64,000 nt of DNA, taken from positions 248,001 through 312,000 of the forward strand of contig UCJA01000006.1 in assembly GCA_900472675.1 (NCBI GenBank). Reading direction: 5' to 3'. A program made the position numbers and the translations under genes. Shown one piece after another: positions 8,899 through 17,882 of this stretch (position 1 is the first letter of the stretch; each line of letters opens with the position of its first letter). This DNA comes from Hyphomicrobiales bacterium (lineage in GTDB: Bacteria; Pseudomonadota; Alphaproteobacteria; Rhizobiales; Rhizobiaceae). The notes beneath the pieces are model-generated. The model made no database searches. It was not told the DNA's origin and worked only from the letters and a program-made list of their open reading frames with translations.

Positions 8899-9858
8899 TC
8901 AGGCGGCCTTGCGCGACAGAAACAGAATGCCGGGAACCGGTTTTCCGGCTTCCATGCGAATGACCGTATTTTCTATCTCCATAGGCACGAGACCGTGGCG
9001 GCCAAGCAGGGTTCGGACATAGACCTCCGAATGGGCATAGCGGAACGAATCCTTCAGCACGCAACCTTCCGCCTGGCCGGCATCCTCCACCGAAAAGGCA
9101 AAAATGCCCTGCGGCGACAGGAGCTCCAGCACCAGCGGAAAGACGGCGTCCAGGGAGCCGAGATACATCAGCACGTCGGCTGCCGACACGAGATCGGCCC
9201 GATGCCTGGGCATGCCCTCGCCAAACAGGCCGGAGCTGACCGACGCCAGGCTGAGGTCGGCCTGGCCGAGATGGTCATAAATCCTCTTGCCTTGCGCCTT
9301 GGCCAGCATATTGCCGGAGAGATCGAAGCCTTCCAGGCGCGTTACACTGTCGCGGATCGCGGCGCCGAACAGGCCGGTGCCGCAGCCGAGATCGACGACC
9401 GTCGAAAAGGGGGAGAAGGGCGCCACCAGCGCTGCAAGCTCGGCCGGTACGGAATAGCCGAGCTTTTCGACAAGGGCGATGTCGAACCGGTCCGCATAGT
9501 CATCGAAGAGCCCCTCGATGAAGCGGCTGGGCGGGCTTGCCGGCGCGTCCCCTTCGCCGAGCAGGGCAAGCCTCAGGCCCGCTCCGAAGACATCGTCCGG
9601 CGCCAGTTCCAGCGCCCGGCGGTAGGCGCCCGCAGCCGTTGCCAAGCCCGCATCTCCAAGTGCTGCCTTCTGCGTGTATTCGCCGAACCGGAACCAGCCG
9701 GCCGCCCATTGCGGCGCAAGCTCCAGCGCCTGTTGCATGAGTTCGCCCGCTGCCGGCCAGTCTCCGCTCTCGGCGAACATGCGGGCATAGTCCGCCCGGC
9801 GATCGGCCGTCGGGTCGCCAGAGGTAAACTGCGTCGGCGACTTGGATTTTTGGGTCAT
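8899..9858 (-). CDS. TPR-containing class I SAM methyltransferase
   Basis: 319 residues: an N-terminal helical region resembling two TPR-like repeats (ADYARMFAESGDWPAAGELM, AAGAYRRALELAPDDVFG), then a Rossmann methyltransferase domain with SAM motif VVDLGCGTGLFG, acidic motif II in LEGFDLSGNML and motif IV-like VSAADVLMYLG. The ATG at 9858 is chosen; the upstream in-frame start is TTG without a ribosome site. Substrate unknown. Confidence 0.85.
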   Translation of the reverse strand: MTQKSKSPTQFTSGDPTADRRADYARMFAESGDWPAAGELMQQALELAPQWAAGWFRFGEYTQKAALGDAGLATAAGAYRRALELAPDDVFGAGLRLALLGEGDAPASPPSRFIEGLFDDYADRFDIALVEKLGYSVPAELAALVAPFSPFSTVVDLGCGTGLFGAAIRDSVTRLEGFDLSGNMLAKAQGKRIYDHLGQADLSLASVSSGLFGEGMPRHRADLVSAADVLMYLGSLDAVFPLVLELLSPQGIFAFSVEDAGQAEGCVLKDSFRYAHSEVYVRTLLGRHGLVPMEIENTVIRMEAGKPVPGILFLSRKAA

Positions 9859-9992
9859 GCAAATGGGTTCCGGGAGGGCGGCTTCCGGCGGAGGCCACAA
9901 AAAAACTCAAGTTCTATCTGACGAAGCGGTTCAAGCTTGCAGCGCAGCAAAGCCGCGGCTATGCCTGCACGGCAATTCGGAGATGGACAGTT

Positions 9993-10259
9993 ATGGCCGA
10001 CGGGGTCAACAAATTCCTTGGCGACACACCGGGCCGCACGATCGTCAAGCTGATCGTGGTGTGCCTGATCGTGGGCTTCGTGCTGGCCTTCCTGGGGTTC
10101 ACCCCGGACAATATCATCGACACGGTACGGTACTGGTTCCTGGACATCTGGTACAACGGCTTCAGGGCACTTGGACGGGTCGGCGACTATATGCTGCTCG
10201 GTGCCATCATCGTGATCCCGATCTTCATCATCCTGCGCCTGATGAGCTATCGCCGCTGA
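9993..10259 (+). CDS. DUF6460 small membrane protein
   Basis: 88 residues with two hydrophobic helices (IVKLIVVCLIVGFVLAFLGF and MLLGAIIVIPIFIILRLM) separated by DNIIDTVRYWFLDIWYNGFR. The pattern fits the DUF6460 family seen in rhizobia. It ends one base before the next gene, so 9993-12110 may form one transcript of three genes. Function unknown. Confidence 0.8.
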   Translation: MADGVNKFLGDTPGRTIVKLIVVCLIVGFVLAFLGFTPDNIIDTVRYWFLDIWYNGFRALGRVGDYMLLGAIIVIPIFIILRLMSYRR

Positions 10260-10260
10260 C

Positions 10261-10755
10261 ATGGCTGTCGAACCGATAACGCCATCGCGACGGCATTTCC
10301 TCATTCTGTCCGGGACCGGCCTGCTGCTGGCCGGGTGCTCCACCACATCGGTGCTGTCGCCAAAGCCCACGCCCGGTGCCGAAGATGCCACAGCGGCGGC
10401 ACTCCCGCTGGTCAACACGCTGCGGAAGAGCCGCGGCCTTCCCGCGCTGGCGCTCGATACGCCTGCCCGCAAGGCGGCCGCCTACCAGGCCGTGCGGATG
10501 GCCAAGGCTGACGTAATGAAACACCTGATCGGCCTTGGCGACGATTTCGGCGACCGGATGAAGAAGAGCGACGTGCAACTGCCTGCCGCCGAGAATATCG
10601 CCAGCGGCCAGAATGGCGTCGATGCGGCGGTGCAGGCCTGGATCGACTCGCCCAAGCACCTCGTCAACATGCTGGGCCCCTACAAGGGGCTGGGCGTAGC
10701 CAAGGCACCGGCCGCGGACGGGCGCAACTATTGGGCCATGGTGCTTTCAGGCTGA
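10261..10755 (+). CDS. CAP-domain lipoprotein
   Basis: 164 residues. The N-terminus SRRHFLILSGTGLLLAGCS combines a twin-arginine with a lipobox (LLAGC), so it is probably a lipoprotein. The mature part is a CAP/SCP domain: VNTLRKSRGLPALALD, a degenerate MKHLIGLGDDF region, AENIASG and AWIDSPKHLVNML, the usual order of CAP signature motifs. It is tightly packed between the DUF6460 gene and the MATE gene. CAP proteins bind lipids or cell-wall ligands; the role here is open. Confidence 0.85.
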   Translation: MAVEPITPSRRHFLILSGTGLLLAGCSTTSVLSPKPTPGAEDATAAALPLVNTLRKSRGLPALALDTPARKAAAYQAVRMAKADVMKHLIGLGDDFGDRMKKSDVQLPAAENIASGQNGVDAAVQAWIDSPKHLVNMLGPYKGLGVAKAPAADGRNYWAMVLSG

Positions 10756-10757
10756 GC

Positions 10758-12110
10758 ATGGCACCGGCGGAGCAGCAATCGCACACAGTCCGCCCGTTTA
10801 CGGTCACGCACCGCCTGGTGCTGGGCATTGCCGTGCCGATGACGCTCGGATCGATGACGACGCCGCTGCTTGGCCTGACCGGCACCGCCGTCGTGGGCAA
10901 CCTGGGCAATGCCGAAAGCCTGGCGGGGCTTGCCGTGGCTGCGATCCTCTTTGATCTTCTCTTCGGATCCCTGAACTTCCTGCGCGTCTCGACGACCGGG
11001 CTGGTGGCGCAGGCCGTCGGCCGCGGCGATACACGGGAACAGCAGGCGGTGTTCTGGCGGGCGCTGATCAGCGCCATCGGGCTTGGCATTGTGGTCCTTG
11101 CGCTGTCGCCGCTCGTATCGGCCTTTGTCCCGAAGCTGATTACCAGCGACCCGGCGGTGATTGCCGTGACACGCGAGTATTTCGGCATCCGGGTGCTGGC
11201 GAGCCCGGTGACCTTCGCCAATTTCGCCATCCTCGGCTATCTGTTCGGCCGCGGCCAGGCGGTGACCGGCCTGGTGCTGCAGATCATTCTCAACGGCACG
11301 AACATCCTGCTGACGATCCTGTTCGGCCTTGGTCTCGGCTGGGGCGTGGCCGGGGTCGCCTGGGCGACCGCCGCCTCCGAGGTCGTGGCCGTGGCGATCG
11401 GGCTTGCCGTCGTGACACGACAGTTCTCGATCGCCGATCGCCCTTCGCGCGCCGAGATCCTCGACGCATCCCGGCTGCGGATGCTCTTCCAGATGAATGC
11501 CGATATCCTGATCCGCTCGCTGCTCCTCAACGGCTCGGTCGCACTCCTCACCAGCGTCGGAGCCGGTTTCGGCGCCGTGACGCTGGCAGCCAATGCCGTG
11601 CTCTTCAACATCTTCATGCTGTCGGCGTTTTTCCTGGACGGGCTGGCCGGGGCCGCCGAACAGCTGGCGGGCCGCGCCGTCGGCGCCCAGTTTCGCCCGG
11701 CCTTCGACCGCATGCTGAGGCTGACCGGGGTCTGGTCGTTCGCGATGGCGGCGGGGCTCGGCCTGCTTTTTCTTGTCCTCGGCCAGCCGATCATCCAGCT
11801 GCTGACCACATCGGAAGAGGTGCGGCAGATGGCGGTCACCTACCTGCCGTGGGCGGCCCTCACCGGGCTAACCGGCGTCCTTGCCTTCCAGATGGACGGC
11901 GTGTTCATCGGCGCGACCTGGTCACGGGACATGCGCAACATGATGCTGGCATCCTGCGCGATCTATGCCGTGTGCCTCTTTCCGCTGGTCGACTGGTTGG
12001 GAAACCACGGCCTGTGGCTGTCGCTCAACCTGCTCTTGCTGATGCGCGGCCTGTTCCTGGCCTTCATTCTGCCGCGCAAGGTTCGTCAGAGTTTCATTGC
12101 GGTCCAGTGA
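10758..12110 (+). CDS. MATE family efflux transporter
   Basis: 450 residues, about twelve membrane helices in two homologous halves. N-terminal half begins LVLGIAVPMTLGSMTTPLLG with TAVVGNLG and QAVGRGDTREQQ, C-terminal half contains AANAVLFNIFMLSAFFLDGL and AEQLAGRAVGAQ, all typical of the MATE/NorM fold (DinF-like branch). It would export cationic compounds using a sodium or proton gradient. It begins 2 bp after the CAP gene stop, and its end overlaps the convergent pyrD gene by 25 bp. Confidence 0.92.
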   Translation: MAPAEQQSHTVRPFTVTHRLVLGIAVPMTLGSMTTPLLGLTGTAVVGNLGNAESLAGLAVAAILFDLLFGSLNFLRVSTTGLVAQAVGRGDTREQQAVFWRALISAIGLGIVVLALSPLVSAFVPKLITSDPAVIAVTREYFGIRVLASPVTFANFAILGYLFGRGQAVTGLVLQIILNGTNILLTILFGLGLGWGVAGVAWATAASEVVAVAIGLAVVTRQFSIADRPSRAEILDASRLRMLFQMNADILIRSLLLNGSVALLTSVGAGFGAVTLAANAVLFNIFMLSAFFLDGLAGAAEQLAGRAVGAQFRPAFDRMLRLTGVWSFAMAAGLGLLFLVLGQPIIQLLTTSEEVRQMAVTYLPWAALTGLTGVLAFQMDGVFIGATWSRDMRNMMLASCAIYAVCLFPLVDWLGNHGLWLSLNLLLLMRGLFLAFILPRKVRQSFIAVQ

Positions 12111-13177
12111 TCGACGCGTGTATCGCGCAACTCCCGGATGGCGGACACGCCGTCGCGATCGAGTATGGTCGAAAGGGATTTGACGATGGTTGAGGCTAAG
12201 CCCGGCCCGCCATAGACCATGCCGGAGTAGAGCTGCACCAGATCGGCACCGGCGCGGATCTTCTCGGCCGCATCCTCAGCGCTCGAAATGCCGCCCACGC
12301 CGATCAGCGGCAGGGCGGGGCCGACGCGCCGGCGCATGCCCGCCAGAACTCGTGTCGACAGCGCAAACAATGGCGCACCGGACAGACCACCCGCCTGGTT
12401 TGCCATGCTCTTGTCCTTCAGCCCCTCGCGCGACAGCGTGGTGTTAGAGACAATCAGCCCATCCAGCGGATGCGCGAGCGCCTCGGCGGCAATATCGTCC
12501 AACCCTTCCTCGGTCAGATCCGGGGCGATCTTCAGGAAGACCGGGACGGAGCGGCCGTGCCGGACGGCTTCTTCCGCCCGTGCTGCCAGCACGGCGCCGA
12601 GGAGTGCACTCAGGCTTTCGCGCGCCTGCAGGTCGCGCAGACCGGGGGTGTTGGGCGAAGAGATATTGACGGTGAAATAGGTTGCGAGCGCATAGAAGCG
12701 ACGAATGCCGTCAACGTAATCGGCGACGCGGTCGACCGCATCCTTGTTGGCACCGATGTTGACGCCGACAATTCCGGGGCGTCCGGCACGGCTCGACAGC
12801 CGATTGAAAGCTGCCGCATGCCCCTCGTTGTTGAAGCCCAGCCGATTGATGACGGCGCGGTCCTCGACCAGCCGGAAGATGCGCGGCTTGTCGTTGCCCG
12901 TCTGTGGCTTCGGGGTCAGCGTGCCGACTTCGGTAAAGCCGAAGCCGAGCGCCAGCATGGCATCCGGCACTTCGGCGTTCTTGTCGTAGCCGGCCGCCAG
13001 CCCGAGCGGGTTGGGAAAGCGGATGCCGGCAACCGTCTGGACGAGCCGCGGATCTTCCGGAAGACGACAAGGCGGAATGACGCCGCTCTTCAGGGCTCTG
13101 ATCGACAGGCCATGGGCGGTTTCCGGATCGAAGGCAAACAGCGTGCGGGACGCCAGCGACGAGAGGGCACCGATCAC
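12086..13177 (-). CDS. pyrD: quinone-dependent dihydroorotate dehydrogenase
   Basis: 363 residues, class 2 DHODH, which oxidises dihydroorotate to orotate in pyrimidine synthesis using membrane quinone. Visible motifs: FPNPLGLAAGYDKNAE, GFGFTEVGTLTPKPQ, RLVEDRAVINRLGFNN, FTVNISSPNTPGLR, FLKIAPDLTEEGLDDI, SNTTLSRE and the phosphate-binding IGVGGISSAEDA. The start is GTG at 13177, overlapping the stop of the DUF952 gene (GTGA), so translation is coupled. The N-terminal helices (SSLASRTLFAFDPETAHGLS) match the membrane-binding segment of class 2 enzymes. Confidence 0.95.
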   Translation of the reverse strand: MIGALSSLASRTLFAFDPETAHGLSIRALKSGVIPPCRLPEDPRLVQTVAGIRFPNPLGLAAGYDKNAEVPDAMLALGFGFTEVGTLTPKPQTGNDKPRIFRLVEDRAVINRLGFNNEGHAAAFNRLSSRAGRPGIVGVNIGANKDAVDRVADYVDGIRRFYALATYFTVNISSPNTPGLRDLQARESLSALLGAVLAARAEEAVRHGRSVPVFLKIAPDLTEEGLDDIAAEALAHPLDGLIVSNTTLSREGLKDKSMANQAGGLSGAPLFALSTRVLAGMRRRVGPALPLIGVGGISSAEDAAEKIRAGADLVQLYSGMVYGGPGLASTIVKSLSTILDRDGVSAIRELRDTRVDHWTAMKL

Positions 13178-13521
13178 GGCATGATCTCCGGGAAGGCGTG
13201 GCGCCCGTCCACGCCGATCAGAAGGGGCATTTCCCACAGCACGGCCGAGAGGGGCAGATTGCCGTAGAGATGGGGAAAGAGATCGCCGCCGCGGGAGGGC
13301 TCGTGTCGCAGGGTATCGCCGAGCGCTGTTGCATCGACGGCAACCAGCAGGAGGCCGCTCATGCCGGCGAAATGCAGCCGTGCGGTCTCGCGCGCCTGGG
13401 CTCCGGTCGAGAAATGGATGAAGCCATCCTTGAGATCGACCTCGGCGCCTTCGAAGACACCGTTTTCCTTTGCCGACCGCCAAACAGCGTCGGGCACAAT
13501 CTTGTAGACAATTTCCGTCAT
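13174..13521 (-). CDS. DUF952 domain protein
   Basis: 115 residues matching the DUF952 family: IVYKIVPDAVWRSA, GAEVDLKDGFIHFST, LLLVAVDATALGDTLRHE and LFPHLYGNLPLSAVLW. It overlaps the downstream pyrD start by 4 bp, a pairing common in rhizobia. ATG 13521 follows GAAGAG and is preferred over the longer frame. The family resembles glutathione-S-transferase-like small proteins by some comparisons, but no activity is established. Confidence 0.88.
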   Translation of the reverse strand: MTEIVYKIVPDAVWRSAKENGVFEGAEVDLKDGFIHFSTGAQARETARLHFAGMSGLLLVAVDATALGDTLRHEPSRGGDLFPHLYGNLPLSAVLWEMPLLIGVDGRHAFPEIMP

Positions 13522-13758
13522 CGCAGACTCTTCGAAACAGCGTTCTCTCCCAGGGACCGTTAGCCGCAAAAGCCGGCTGTTGTCCATGGCAGAACGGGAG
13601 GCGGCGCTTCGACGGGCAGCGACCGCGCGCAGAGGACGCCTGGTGGCCGCAACCGGAGCGTCTCTCGTTTCCGCTCTTGTGTCCTTGGGCGCGCAGGGTT
13701 ACACATGGCATCGGGAGACTTCACCAGCACGACTATGCCCTTGGGAGGGGGCGTGGGA

Positions 13759-14406
13759 ATGCAGACACTCACAATCATCATCGCAGACGACCACCCGCTG
13801 TTTCGCGGCGCCCTGAGTCAGGGCGTGCAGGGAATAGCCAAGCAACTCGCCATCATCGAAGCCGGCGACTTCGAAGCGGCGCGGCAAGCCGCGCAGCAAT
13901 ATCCCCAGGCAGACCTGATGTTGCTCGACCTTTCCATGCCGGGGGTTAGCGGATTTTCGGGCCTGATGAGCCTCAGGGCCGAATTCCCGGGGCTGCCCAT
14001 CGTCATCGTCACGGCGAGCGACGACTGTGCCACCATCCGGCGGGCGCTGGACACCGGGGCATCAGGCTTCATCTCGAAATCCTCGGGCCTCAGCGACATC
14101 CGCGACGGCATCCGCACCGTGCTCGACGGCGGCATATGGGCGCCGCTGCACGATCCGGAACCGACCGAGGACGAGCAGGGTCTGCATGAGCTGATGGACC
14201 GGCTGAAGACGCTGACGCCGCAGCAGAACCGAGTGCTCGCCATGCTGGGCGAAGGACTGCTCAACAAGCAGATCGCCTATGAGCTGAAGGTTTCGGAGGC
14301 GACCATCAAGGCGCATGTCTCCGCCATCCTTTTAAAGCTCAATGTGGACAGCCGGACCCAGGCAGTCATCAAGCTCGGCAAGATCAACATGGCCATGGTT
14401 GCCTGA
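13759..14406 (+). CDS. LuxR-family response regulator
   Basis: 215 residues. Receiver domain with acidic pocket IIIADDHPLFR, phospho-acceptor aspartate in LLLDLSMPGVSG, TASDD switch residue region and GASGFISKSS lysine. After a short linker comes a LuxR-type HTH (LTPQQNRVLAMLGEGLLNKQ, VSEATIKAHVSAIL). No histidine kinase gene is adjacent, so the partner lies elsewhere. The ATG at 13759 follows GGAGGGGGCGTGGGA; longer in-frame starts lack receiver homology. Confidence 0.9.
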   Translation: MQTLTIIIADDHPLFRGALSQGVQGIAKQLAIIEAGDFEAARQAAQQYPQADLMLLDLSMPGVSGFSGLMSLRAEFPGLPIVIVTASDDCATIRRALDTGASGFISKSSGLSDIRDGIRTVLDGGIWAPLHDPEPTEDEQGLHELMDRLKTLTPQQNRVLAMLGEGLLNKQIAYELKVSEATIKAHVSAILLKLNVDSRTQAVIKLGKINMAMVA

Positions 14407-14620
14407 AGATCGGCGACGACGACTGCACTCTATCTGCCGCGTGAGGATTTTATTCCTTGCGGCTCTTTACGTCGCAGGCCGATTTGGCTAATTTGTCCCC
14501 ACGGCCAGCGGAAATCTTCACCTGGCGACGCCCGCACGAGCCATTGTCGGCATGACGGGCTTGATCCGGAGGCGACGCGCGCAACATCTGCCGCCTCCCC
14601 GAGTTCGAGGCACGAAACCG

Positions 14621-15286
14621 ATGCTGTCACATGAGACGATATGGACTGCGATCGATACGCTTGCCGAACGCCATCAGCTGACCCCTTCCGGGCTGGCGCG
14701 ACGGGCGGGGCTGGACCCGACCTCGTTCAACAAGTCCAAGCGGCTTGGCCCGGATGGCCGGATGCGCTGGCCCTCGACGGAATCCATCGCCAAGGTGCTG
14801 GAGGCGACAGGGGCGACGGTCGACCAGTTCATGAGCTATCTTCCCTCCAGCAGCAGACGCTCCACCATTCCGGACGGTAATTTTCCGCCGCAGCCGGGTA
14901 CGATTCCGCTTCTCGGCTTTGCTCAGGCGGGTGCCGGAGGATTTTTCGACGGCGGCGGTTTTCCCGCCGGCCAGGGCTGGGATGTTGTGGAATTTCCCGT
15001 CGACCCGACGCGCAAGGGCGGCGTCTACGCGCTGGAGGTGCAGGGCGATTCGATGATGCCGCTTTACCGCGACGGCGACGTGCTAATCGTGGAGCCCGGT
15101 GCCCAGGTGCGGCGCGGCGACCGCGTGGTCTTGAAAACGCGGGAGGGCGAGGTGATGGCCAAGGTGCTGGCACGCCAGAGCGCCCGCTCGGTGGAGCTGA
15201 CCTCGCTCAATCCGGACCACCCCAACCGCAGCTTCGACCTGTCGGACGTGGAATGGATGGCACGGATCATCTGGGCCAGCCAGTAA
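14621..15286 (+). CDS. HTH repressor with S24 peptidase-like domain
   Basis: 221 residues. An N-terminal helix-turn-helix (LTPSGLARRAGLDPTSFNK) is followed by a LexA/CI-type S24 domain with the catalytic serine in VQGDSMMPLYRDGD and the lysine in VVLKTREGEVMAK. The domain order matches C2/LexA-like repressors that can be cleaved, but this is a chromosomal regulator of a type common in rhizobia, not LexA itself. Flanking genes give no clear target. 214 bp upstream are non-coding. Confidence 0.87.
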   Translation: MLSHETIWTAIDTLAERHQLTPSGLARRAGLDPTSFNKSKRLGPDGRMRWPSTESIAKVLEATGATVDQFMSYLPSSSRRSTIPDGNFPPQPGTIPLLGFAQAGAGGFFDGGGFPAGQGWDVVEFPVDPTRKGGVYALEVQGDSMMPLYRDGDVLIVEPGAQVRRGDRVVLKTREGEVMAKVLARQSARSVELTSLNPDHPNRSFDLSDVEWMARIIWASQ

Positions 15287-15336
15287 GCTCACGGTGCTCG
15301 GCCAGACTATCGGTCTAGGAAGAAATTCTTGGCGCC

Positions 15337-16239
15337 TCAGTAGAGTCCGTTCGGGAAATAGCGCAGGTAGATATCCTGCAGGCGGCCATTGCGCGACAGT
15401 TCCGACAGGGCGTGATCAAAGGCCACCACCAGGGTCGGGTCGTTCTTGCGGATCATGACCGAGAGCCCCTCCCCTAGGTATTTCTGCGAGAGATAGGGAC
15501 CGTCGAAAAGGGCGCAGCACTGGCTGGAGGCTTCGCCGGCGATCCAGAAGGGCAATCGCAGCCCATCGCCGAAGACCGCGTCCACCTCGCCCTTCTTCAG
15601 GGCTTCCAGCATGGCTGAATCCGTCTCGAAAGGCTTTGCAGCGATCGCCGGGAAGAAGGCCCTCAGCATGTCCTCGTGGACCGTGCCACCGACCACGCCG
15701 ACCGGACGGCCGGCCAGGGCTGCTGCGGTATCACCTCCGAGCGTTGCGCCGCGGTTGCGGGCAAAGCGGGCGGGGATGCCGAGATAGGGCCGCGAGAACA
15801 GGAAGCGGCTGCGCCGTTCCGGCGTGACCGCCACGCCCGCCATCACCGCCTCGCCGCCGCCGCTCTCGAGCGTCTTTTCGAGCTCCTCATAGGGCAGCGC
15901 CTGAATCTGGCACTTGGCCTGGAGCTGCAGTTCCGTGCAGATCTCGCGGGCGAGATCGACGTTGAAACCGGAGAGCCGGCCGGTCTGGTCGGCGAAATTG
16001 AAGGGCGGGAAATCCACCGTGGTCAGAATGCGCAGCCGCACGACCTCCGACAGATCGGGACGGGCAATTCGCTCGCGGGCATCAAACATCAGCGGCAGTG
16101 CGGTCGTAGCATCTCCTGCCGGAGCCGCAGGCGCGGTCTGGGCCTGCGCCAGAGATGCCGCGCCAGCCAGGCAAGACACGACCAGCGCGAGAAGGCCTGG
16201 AAAACCCTTGCTTTTGAGAGGTGCAATTGTGTGGCGCAT
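15337..16239 (-). CDS. periplasmic amino-acid-type solute-binding protein
   Basis: 300 residues with a signal peptide (LLALVVSCLAGAASLAQAQ) and an SBP_bac_3-type domain: LRILTTVDFPPFNFADQTG, LSGFNVDLAREICTEL, ALPYEELEKTLESGG, GVAVTPERRSRFLFSRPYL, KKGEVDAVFGDG, and a YFPNG C-terminus. Such proteins deliver polar amino acids to ABC importers; no permease or ATPase lies beside it, so it is an orphan or acts as a sensor. Divergent from the glycosyltransferase gene with a 60-bp gap. Confidence 0.88.
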   Translation of the reverse strand: MRHTIAPLKSKGFPGLLALVVSCLAGAASLAQAQTAPAAPAGDATTALPLMFDARERIARPDLSEVVRLRILTTVDFPPFNFADQTGRLSGFNVDLAREICTELQLQAKCQIQALPYEELEKTLESGGGEAVMAGVAVTPERRSRFLFSRPYLGIPARFARNRGATLGGDTAAALAGRPVGVVGGTVHEDMLRAFFPAIAAKPFETDSAMLEALKKGEVDAVFGDGLRLPFWIAGEASSQCCALFDGPYLSQKYLGEGLSVMIRKNDPTLVVAFDHALSELSRNGRLQDIYLRYFPNGLY

Positions 16240-16299
16240 CTTTATGATCCCTGCGGGGACAGGCTGGGGCGTCCGCTCGGCGGACGATGTAACAGATCG

Positions 16300-17793
16300 A
16301 TGCGCATGGGGGAATATCCGCCCGGACCTTCCCGGCGGCAGGAGGGCCCCTGCGGCGGTTCTCCTGAGACGCCAGGGCGGACGGATGCGGCGGTCGGGGT
16401 CCGGGAGGCGGAGCTTGCGGCGCTGACGTCGCTCGGCTTTTCCAAGCCTCTCCTGGCGCGGCTTTGCGCACAGGCGGATGCCAATGGCACAAGCGTGGAA
16501 GCAGAGCTGCTGTGCTGCGGCGAGGTGGACGAAGACGCCTATTACGGTGCCATCGCGCGTCTGCTGCGGCTTCCCTTTGCCGAGACGATCGATCCTTCTA
16601 GCGTCGTGGACCTGCCCTTGCTCGACACGCAGCTGCTGCACCCGCTGATGCTGCGGATCGCACACCGGCACCAGCCCCCGCAGACGGCGATCGTTCCGGA
16701 GGCTTGCCGGCTAGCGGATATCGCAGCAGTGCTGTCGACCCTGCCGCTACTCGGTCGCGACCTCGTCATCACCACGCCTAGCGCCATTCGCGAGGCGGTG
16801 TGGCGCGCGGGTGCCGACCGGCGGGTGCGGGCCGCCACCAACCGGCTGTTCGAAGAGCAGCCGCAATATTCGGCCCGGGTCGTGCTGGCCGGCCATCAGG
16901 GATTTTTTGCGGGGCTCTGGGTGGCGACGTTCGTGTCGGCCCTTCTGGTGCGCCCGGTGATCCTCATGCTGTCGCTGCATATCGCGCTGTCGCTTACCTA
17001 TTTCCTGTCGCTTTCGCTGCGCATGGCCGCCATGGTGCTCCGAACAGTTCCTCCGAGTGAGCGCAGCGCCGTGGCCAATCCCGGCCCGCTGCCCCGTTAC
17101 ACGGTGATGGTGGCGCTCTACCGTGAGGCGGACATGGCCGGGCAGCTGATCGCCAGCCTGCGCAGGCTCGACTGGCCGGTTTCGCTTCTCGACATCAAGC
17201 TGGTCTGCGAGGTGGACGACCATGCCACGATTGCTGCCCTGAAGGCGGAGCATCCGGGGCCGCAGTTCGAGATCATCGAGGTGCCGGCGCATGGTCCGCG
17301 CACCAAGCCGAAAGCGCTGACCTATGCCCTGAGCGCTGCCCGCGGCGAACTGCTTGCGGTCTATGATGCGGAAGACCGGCCGCATCCACAGCAGATGCGC
17401 GAGGCCCATGCCCGGTTCCTGGCCGCCCCGCCAGAGCTCGCCTGCCTGCAGGCCCCGCTGATCATTAGCAATGCCGAGGCTTCATGGCTGAGCGCGCTGT
17501 TTTCGCTCGAGTATTCCGCGCTGTTTCGTGGCCTGCTGCCTATGCTCGGGCGCATCGGCCTGCCGCTGCCGCTGGGCGGCACGTCCAACCATTTCCGCAC
17601 CGACGCGCTGCGGGAGGCCGGCGGCTGGGATCCGTTCAACGTGACGGAGGATGCCGATCTCGGCTTGCGCCTCTACCGGCTCGGCTATCGGGCGGATGTG
17701 CTGCACCGGCAGACGCTGGAGGAGGCACCGGTGGAGCCGGCGGTGTGGCTAGCGCAGCGCTGCCGCTGGTTCAAGGGCGGGTGTCACCTTTAA
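16300..17793 (+). pseudogene. family 2 glycosyltransferase, N-terminal part, interrupted by island
   Basis: Encodes 497 residues. The N-terminal domain (AALTSLGFSKPLLARLCAQA, GEVDEDAYYGAIARLLRLPF) resembles the MshEN/GspE N-terminal domain. Two membrane helices follow near FFAGLWVATFVSALLVRPVI, then a GT2 domain with VALYREADMAGQL, DAED, TEDADLGLRLYRLGYR and the RCRW part of the (Q/R)xxRW motif. The frame stops as GGCHL at attL, immediately after RWFKG. The normal continuation is at 42302-42748. All catalytic motifs remain but the C-terminal membrane domain is missing, so the product is probably inactive. The first ATG (16300) has no clear ribosome site. Confidence 0.88.
17772..17786 (+). repeat. 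attL core, CAAGGGCGGGTGTCA
   Basis: Differs from the right copy at one base (G at 17779, T at 42308). Flanking glycosyltransferase codons TGG TTC AAG GGC lead directly into it, and the sequence beyond it no longer codes for the enzyme. Confidence 0.75.
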
Positions 17794-17860
17794 GAGATAA
17801 ATACTATCTACCTGTTAAAGCTAACTAAACATGAATTTCAGTGTCGACCTCTAACGCTCA

Positions 17861-17878
17861 TAGCAACGCCATAGCAAC
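17861..17878 (+). repeat. left arm-type repeats, TAGCAAC twice
   Basis: TAGCAAC at 17861-17867 and 17872-17878, period 11 bp, about one helical turn. The same pair with the same period lies at the right end, suggesting integrase arm-binding sites. Confidence 0.6.
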
Positions 17879-17882
17879 TTTC

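Noticed and set aside
13580-13758. Plus-strand frame before the response regulator
   Set aside because: No similarity to anything recognised; overlaps the region between divergent genes and lacks a ribosome site.
17787-17860. tRNA fragment at the left island end
   Set aside because: No tRNA-like folding or T-loop sequence; the target is clearly the glycosyltransferase coding sequence.
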